Source: Plantago elongata (lineage: Eukaryota; Streptophyta; Magnoliopsida; Lamiales; Plantaginaceae). From it: a stretch of DNA of 23,495 bases. Positions 17,501-23,495 of this stretch are shown here, piece after piece. The stretch lies in the NCBI GenBank assembly GCA_036897095.1, contig JAYMSP010002575.1:1-23495 (forward strand). The letters run 5' to 3'. Below the pieces are notes generated by a model that was not told the DNA's origin, made no database searches, and worked only from the letters and a program-made list of their open reading frames with translations. Each line of letters begins with the position of its first letter. Position 1 is the first letter of the stretch. A program made the translations under genes and the position numbers.

Positions 17501-20500
17501 TAAATACAATAAGTATCCATCTGTAAAACAACTTTAACATCAATCTCAGTTGAAACTTTTGAGAATTTTTTCTTTCAGTTGATATGGAGTCAAACCCAGC
17601 ATTTTAAATTCAGATTAGTTTTGCATTGTGTAATTAGTGCAACTCTGACATACAACGTAAATTATACTAGTCATTTTGGGTGCTCGATACTGTTATAGGA
17701 CAAGGTGTTCAGATTGGTCATTAATCACTACGATTGTATACAAATGTTTATGGAAACCACAAATTATATTTTATTCTTCTCATGTTTGCGTATATTGTTG
17801 TCATTAAGATTGAGCTGATCTCTGAAACGCTGAAGTTGAATATAAGCCCTCGAAATGAAGGCACAAACTCACATGCTCATGGCTGAATGAAAAAGTAAAC
17901 CATATACTAAAAGCAATATAAACCATCAATTTCACTTAAGATGATTCTGGTTTTTTTTAAATGGTTCAAAATGAACTTAAAAGTTCATTCTGTAAAGGTG
18001 AGATGCTTAATATTGTTGTGCATGCAGGAATTGTATCATGAGTTCCATGCTTTAGACAGATTTGAACAAGATTATCAGCGGAGTCTAGAGGAAGTAGATT
18101 CTTTGCATCTACCTCGAAAAGGTTTCGAGCTGCTTTCTCTTGATGAAACTGATTTTAAGTTTAACATACTTTTGATTTGCATGATCCATCCATTGTGTTT
18201 ATACTTTCCGTAACTGAAATTTTGATCAATCTGGCTTTCAGTATTCAGCTCTAGTTGGTTTTCTGATTCTGCACTTCATTATATTCTGTATGGACATGTG
18301 TTTGGGGGAGTTGTACATTGTTCTACAGGAAGACTACTTTCGTCTCCATGATGTCTGTGTAGAAGTCATTGCTATTTAGTGCTTGACACTGTATTTGGAT
18401 GCTTATTAAATTTGAATAGGCAGACAGGCAGTCAATTGTGCTGTTCTGTTCTGTCCTTTCAGATATCAGTTTTTAACGTCTCTGACGTATCATATTTCAT
18501 TTTCTATGTGTGTTTGTTATCAGACTTAACATATAAGTAGAATTGTTGACGTATAAGAGGCAATACTTTCTTCATTTAAAGGATTGTGACTTTTATGTGC
18601 CTGTCACCGCTGGAAGCCTGATATTAGCTCTTGAGATAGCTGGCATTGTGGTTGCATGAAATGCTCCATGTCTAGCTCTAAATGCAATTGGATGATGGAA
18701 TTCCCATCACTTCTTCCATCCCAACACCATAGGACTAGGGATCTTTCATTTTTCCGCCCCTTATATTATGGGCACGTTTTCTGTTGTTGTATATGTAATT
18801 ATTTACATCTTCCCCCCCCCCCCTATTTATAGTTGGAGATTCATGATGTAATGCCGTATATTTTATACTACTATATCCCCAAAAAAATCCTATTAATATG
18901 ATCATATTAGTCTAATTTTAGCTCATTTTTGTACACGGCCAAATTACCCTATAGTTTTGGGATGAGGAATAGGCAAAGCCAATCAGGGGAAATAATTTGA
19001 CTTCTATAACTTGATGATTTAACAAACCTATTAAATTTTGTTTCTCTCACACACAAATATTCTATTTATCCTTGTGGAAGGCGGACCATCTATTTTCACT
19101 AATCGAATATATTCTTTTATTCCAGGAGAGAGTCTAACAATGTTACTAAGTGAGCTGAAACATCAAAGAAAAGTTGTAGGCAGCTTAAAAAAGAAATCTC
19201 TTTGGTCGAAGAGTATGGAGCAGGTACTTGTTTGAAAAACTTCTCCTATTTAATTACGCTTTTGATGAGTTCACGAGAATGTTGTTATATATCTCCCACT
19301 TGCAGTTTATGTCATCATCACACACTCGTGTCATTTTGTTGATAAGAATATAGTTGACCTTTGAGTTGTGCAAGCACCATCACCAGTTTTTAATTCACAT
19401 TTGTATTCTTATGTGTAGGTTGTAGAGAAGCTTGTAGATATTGTTACTTTCATTCATCAAGAAATTCCGGAAGCATTTACAGATCATGGTATGAATACTT
19501 ATCATATAATCTATACACTCCTCCCTCTGCCCCTTTAAGAAGTTTCTGCATTACTTTTCGGGGTGTCCCAACAACAGGTTCCCATTCCATAAATAGCAAA
19601 ATGTCATTCATTTTCTCTCATATTGTTCATGTTTTATATATTATTTCGTACTTATTATTAGGGAAGACCAATGACAATGAAGTGCTACTCAGTTCGTAAG
19701 ACACTTCCCCTCCAACCAATAGGTCGGGGGTTCGAGTCAACTTTGCCGCTTAAAAATAAATAAATAGGGAAGACCAATATATGGAGAGACCAGGAAAAGA
19801 TTCAAACAAACTACCTAGTTCCATGTATATCATTTTAATGGTCCATAATGTTTGTTTGAGCATTTCCCTGGTCATTCCAGTAGGTGGTCTCTCCGGAAAT
19901 GTACTCATTATTTCTCATACTTAACACCAACTTACAACTATTATTCATCCTTCCAATTATTTACTCACTAGTCTTAATATAAGAGCCAAAAAGAAGTGAG
20001 AACAATTTAGCGAGGACAGCAGGAGTATACACTTCTTTCCTTCCCATGTACTATAAAATGTCGAAAGAAATGATGCATTCTTCGGATTGAAACTTGAAGA
20101 GTACTTCTTTTGTCACATCTAGTTGATCATACTTATTGCTTTTTCTATATCTGAGTTTGCATGAAGCTTGTCTCTTTCTTTCACCCTGTTTCCAGGCCTA
20201 GAACTCAAATTTCTGTAATTGGTACAATTATTAATACTGGTGTAAGAGGACATTAACACATTCTGGTGTAAAAAAAAATTATTAAATCACTTCTGCACAT
20301 TTCTTTAACTCAGTTATGGGACATACCTTCAACCTGATTGCATATTGTAATTTACCATTGTACACAAAAGCATGGCTTTTAAATTTTATCATCTCATGGA
20401 AGATTCATTATGATTAACTTGCTTGTATGCATTTGTATATTTGACATTCCTCAGCCCAGTTTGATATATTTACATTTTAACTTTTCTAAGATGATGCATC

Positions 20501-22293
20501 ATTGCATTGTGTTGCAGACCTTATTAAAAATAATTTACCAGATGTGGCATAAATTACAGTTTGAAATACTCCATAAGATACTTTTCAATGTTCTTTTGCC
20601 AACTTTTATTTCACTTCTTATTCACCATGACAGAGTTTCCGCCAGCTGGCAAAGTTTCTGCAGAGAAACCTGAGAGACTTGGTGTTGCTGGTCTTGCTCT
20701 ACATTATGCTAACATAATTACTCAAATCGATAACATTGTGAGTTTTATTGCTATTTCTACTGCAACATTGATTTTCTTTCTTTTTTTCAAGTTTGACTAA
20801 TCACAATTTTCATTTCAGGCATCACGTCCTACCTCTCTTCCTCCCAACATGAGAGACACATTGTACAATGGTTTGCCATCAGCTGTCAAGACTGCTCTAC
20901 GTTCTCGCTTACAGATACCTGATGCTAAGGAAGATGTAAGCTCTATGTTTCTCTTATTATATTTTCTTTTCTCCCCCATTTTCTGAAGCATTGTATGAGT
21001 TATAGATGAGAGGTTTTGTAGACAGTTCCTGCACTTGGATAATTGAGGATAATGTTTGGTAAAAACTATTTATAGTTGCATCTTTCATCATCTTAAAAAT
21101 TACGAGACTAAAAGTGTATCTTTGTTTGTCTTCCAACGCATCTGTTCTGGCTTATTTATGAAATTATATGCATGCGGGACATCTATTTTTCGGTATAAAT
21201 ATACATACCCAGCCTTATGATCAAATCCAAAAAGGGCTTGACTAATTTCCTTGTTTCTCCTTTCATACTAACTTTTTGTTGTTTGGGTCTTAGAATATGC
21301 AGGAACATAGTATCATATATAAGTGCAGATTCTTGTGATCTCAGATCCTTTGATTGTTCATCTTTTGTTACAAATGATTCCACAAGCTTATGACATTTTT
21401 CTACTCCTCGTGCATTTGCAGCTTACAGTTCTGCAAATCAAAGCTGAGATGGAAAAAACTCTCCTGTGGCTAGTCCCCATTGCTACAGACACTACCAAGT
21501 AAGTCAAATTTTGATGTTTGAGTCACCAGTACAAATTTTATACATATTTTTAACCCCAAAGAAAATGCAAAATGATTTTGGATGTTTTGATGGGATTTGC
21601 TATACTGATGATCTAACATTTTCCTCTTAAATTGATGGTGGCAATTGGACTCAGAGCACATCAGGGGTTTGGATGGGTTGGAGAATGGGCGAATACTGGG
21701 TCAGTCTATGGAAATGCTTTCCACTCTTATTATACTCTGTTATGTGAATCTTTCCCTAATATTGGAATGTTGTTTCTGGCAGCAGCGAATTTGGCAAGAA
21801 GATGAGCACACCGAGCAACCCCATCCGTTTGCAAACTCTCTATCATGCTAACAAGTGTAAGGTGGAATATTACATCCTTGAACTAGTAACTTGGCTCCAT
21901 CGCCTCGTCAGTCTCTTAAGCTACAAAGATGATAGACTAAAGGCAGTTCCTATGCGCCCTTCTTCAACCCTTAAAGGATCAACTATAAGCACCAGAAATC
22001 TTAAAAATAATGGAAGAAGTCATGAAATCGAGCTCTCTTCTGAGGACAGAAATCTGTTGGAAGAGGTTGTGAAAAGAAGGAACTTGTTTCGGGGGCAAAG
22101 CAAAAGCCAGGAGTTCACAATTGCGAAGAATAAGAAGAACAAGATATGGGCATTTAGTAAGAGCACTGGTAGCTCACCGCGAAGAGGAATGAAGTATCAG
22201 AAAGGTGATGTTTTGGATGTGTTAGACGGGTTAGACTCAACCCATCTAGCCCCTAAAGAAGATCTGAGATTAAGTACTCATTCTTATAATTGA
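14550..22293 (+). CDS. PSI2: PSK SIMULATOR (PSI2/PSI3-type) protein, DUF3475-DUF668, 12 exons, complete
   Basis: Coding exons: 14550-14816, 16213-16535, 16633-16725, 16799-16889, 18028-18121, 19126-19223, 19419-19488, 20634-20737, 20819-20935, 21422-21498, 21655-21699, 21783-22293; all GT-AG with matching phases, 1890 nt, 629 aa, the normal family length. The start M-G-G-V-C-S gives an N-myristoylation site (Gly2) with a neighbouring Cys, fitting the plasma-membrane location known for Arabidopsis PSI1. DUF3475 lies at about 138-194 ([12 protein letters not shown]). A charged helical middle follows ([10 protein letters not shown]). DUF668 lies at about 361-455 ([26 protein letters not shown]), then the conserved S-K-S-Q-E-F at 566-571 and a D-V-L-D-G-L-D tail. 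PSI proteins support phytosulfokine-linked growth. The PSI2 label over PSI3 rests on remembered C-terminal features and is less sure than the family. The weakest splice site is the exon 5 donor (AAAAG|GTTTCG). Confidence 0.93.
14995..15390 (+). repeat. Three tandem copies of a ~130-bp repeat in PSI intron 1
   Basis: Copies at about 14995-15130, 15131-15257 and 15258-15387 share GGATTGCAAC-type starts, GAAGTAGTACTTCATCCTTG, ATTGTAAATATTTGGTTA and TAATTCGAGTAGTTTGTGGA blocks in the same order, at roughly 85-90 % identity by eye. Fainter related words (ACTGGATGAA, GATGAAGGAT) continue to about 15520. Long minus-strand frames here come from the repeat itself and are not judged coding. Confidence 0.85.
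17141..17223 (+). repeat. Short direct repeat in PSI intron 4
   Basis: Thirty bases at 17141-17170 (GAAATTTGATGTGCATTGTA followed by GTACGTAAAT) recur at 17194-17223 with one difference. A third partial AATTTGATGTACA follows at 17221. No further structure is seen in this 1.1-kb intron. Confidence 0.7.
18812..18823 (+). repeat. C12 homopolymer in PSI intron 5
   Basis: A run of twelve C in otherwise AT-rich intron sequence. Length may be uncertain in the assembly. Confidence 0.7.
19673..19764 (+). mobile_element. tRNA-type SINE insertion in PSI intron 7
   Basis: The 92-bp insert is bracketed by a 14-bp direct repeat TAGGGAAGACCAAT at 19659-19672 and 19765-19778. Inside, ACTCAGTTCGTAAGAC resembles a pol III box A region of plant SINEs and GGTCGGGGGTTCGAGTC is a textbook box B. 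The tail is TTAAAAATAAATAAA. Together these show a short tRNA-derived SINE placed by LINE-type target-primed insertion. The box A is slightly degenerate and the element is short, so it may be truncated internally. Confidence 0.82.
19781..19912. repeat. Imperfect inverted repeat in PSI intron 7
   Basis: GGAGAGACCA followed by GATTCAAACAAAC (19783-19812) is mirrored by GTTTGTTTGAGC and TGGTCTCTCC (about 19849-19895), the right arm carrying a 16-base extra piece. The surrounding region from about 19517 (ACTCCTCCCTCTGCCCC) to 20028 (GGACAGCAGGAGT) may be a larger decayed Stowaway-like element into which the SINE inserted, but the termini match only partly. Confidence 0.4.
21783..21788 (+). other. 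NAGNAG tandem acceptor at PSI exon 12
   Basis: The intron ends GGCAGCAG, so either AG (21781-21782 or 21784-21785) could be used. The first gives G-S-E-F-G, the second drops one Ser (G-E-F-G); both keep the frame. The first is annotated here by convention of the nearer acceptor. Confidence 0.55.
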
Positions 22294-23200
22294 TGAGAAG
22301 TAATGTAGAGGCTCGGATCGTGTTTGTATATAGCTGTTGTAGACTTGCAAGTGTAATATCCATCTATATATTTACGTAAAGAAATTTTGTACTATAAATC
22401 TACCCCAGGGAATCTTATAATATAAATCTTTGTACCTTCTGATTCCTGAACTGTTCCAATCATCTTGTTGTTGGTTCTTCATGAAAAGAAAGAGGAAAAT
22501 GCATACTCGACTCTACCCCTGAAGTCCTATTTGTTTCTTTTCTCCTGCAGTATGAGATAGAGAGCTCGAAAGTGGATGAAGAATAAGAGGAATTGGGTAA
22601 GAAGCCGGTTAATGCCAATCAATCCGAACAACTTCTTAAATATATCTTCTTCCATATAATATATTCAAAACTGAAAGATTCAATTCAAACAAGTTTACAA
22701 TAAATTTTTTATTGCAATTAATCAAACTTTTTAGATTCAAAGTGTATCACGGGGAAGTTCTAAGGTCGACTACAATTGTAATGTTTAACGTACAACCTTT
22801 CAGTTGTATTGATTTACAACGTTAAATTGCTACAAATATCATTTTGAATTGTAATTAATTCTAACCATCCATCTGATGTGTAAATTTTACAATGACAATT
22901 CATGTAAATTTACAATATAAATAGAATAAAATTGTAATGTCATATACAAATATATTTATCCTTAAACTAAAATATTATAAATTAAATACATTATTATTTA
23001 TTTATGAATTCTATGAATCCTAATCTCTAATTTCCTTAACCTTTTAGAATCGATTCATGACCGCACGAAATCTTGTTGTCGTTCGTCAAATTTCTGGAGA
23101 TCATTCAATGTCTATGGTGATTTTAATTTGTAGCATCAAAATCAAAGCATTCAACACAATCGTGCTCTACTCTCATCGCAAGAAACAATAATTATAACCA
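22294..23200. other. PSI 3' UTR and AT-rich intergenic stretch
   Basis: The first about 150 bases after the stop are AT-rich with TATAAATC words and probably hold the polyadenylation region. From about 22450 on no open frame, exon-like segment or RNA gene was found. Confidence 0.4.
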
Positions 23201-23495
23201 GGAATAATTATAAAACCCACCCCTGCTATATGGCCTCAACTCAGATTAGTCCCTGTTGATTGAAGTATTACAAATGGTTCCCACGAAATGAACTGTTTTC
23301 TAAAACTAATTACAAACAAACCCAAAAGTCAACGCCGGATTTTTGGGACAGTCGGAGATGCTGAGGTGGCTTGCCTTGTCACGCCGGAGCACACGCTCTG
23401 CTGAGTTGTCATTGGCCATGTCAGCATTTCCAATTTTTGTCCCTTTCTATTATTAATTCCATCTGGGTTTATTTGTAATATGTTTCAAAGGTTAG
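23201..23495 (+). mobile_element. Left terminus of a Mutator-like element (body off-window to the right)
   Basis: Starts GGAATAATTATAAAACCCAC, closely following the left end of the complete element at 11282 (GGAAAAATTACATCTACCAC), with the same CCCC next. About 110 bases in it shares AAAAGTCAAC and further on TGAGGTGG with the inner part of that element's left arm. Near its visible end it matches, inverted, the 80-107 stretch of the element at the left window edge. The other end and target duplication are outside the window. Confidence 0.6.

Noticed and set aside
19673-19764. A functional tRNA gene
   Set aside because: Box A and box B are present but no cloverleaf with a 7-bp acceptor stem can be formed; the flanking duplication and A-rich tail point to a SINE.
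1-23495. The whole window as one giant element bounded by inverted ends
   Set aside because: The edge termini point outward (bodies to the left of 283 and to the right of 23201), so they belong to two separate insertions outside the gene block.

Overview
The window is nuclear DNA of a flowering plant, most likely a eudicot. It is AT-rich, its genes are split into many short exons with clean GT-AG introns, and the space between them is filled with plant transposon types (Stowaway and Tourist MITEs, a Mutator-like element, a tRNA-type SINE). The species cannot be told from the sequence. Both well-recognised proteins were identified by reading spliced exons and comparing them with remembered family features; no database search was possible.

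Layout, left to right. 1-283 is the right end of a Mutator-like element whose body lies outside the window. 430-740 holds a doubtful TPR-like coding relic. 1664-2513 (+) is a small four-exon gene for a basic protein with a C-terminal leucine-zipper-like segment, family not recognised. 4027-9080 (-) is a complete 13-exon BRCC45/BRE gene (368 aa), a non-catalytic UEV-fold scaffold of the BRCC36 K63-deubiquitinase complexes. 9411-9635 is a Stowaway MITE. 9880-11060 carries a TATA/site II type promoter followed by a decayed PIF/Harbinger-type Myb-like gene. 11282-12838 is a complete Mutator-like element with a perfect 9-bp target-site duplication and long, diverged terminal inverted repeats; each arm carries the start of the same GRF-zinc-finger-type gene, facing inward. 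12880-13325 (-) is a broken RNase H domain relic. 13367-13500 is a Tourist-like MITE. 14550-22293 (+) is a complete 12-exon PSK SIMULATOR (PSI2/PSI3-type) gene of 629 aa. 23201 to the end is the left terminus of another member of the same Mutator-like family.

The host genes are unrelated in function: BRCC45 serves DNA repair and ubiquitin editing, PSI serves peptide-hormone-linked growth at the plasma membrane, and the small zipper-like protein is unassigned. Nothing suggests a gene cluster. The least ordinary parts are the Mutator-like element with mirror-image gene starts, the self-duplicated intron 2 of BRCC45, a near-perfect hairpin in BRCC45 intron 6, and the uORF immediately before the PSI start codon.
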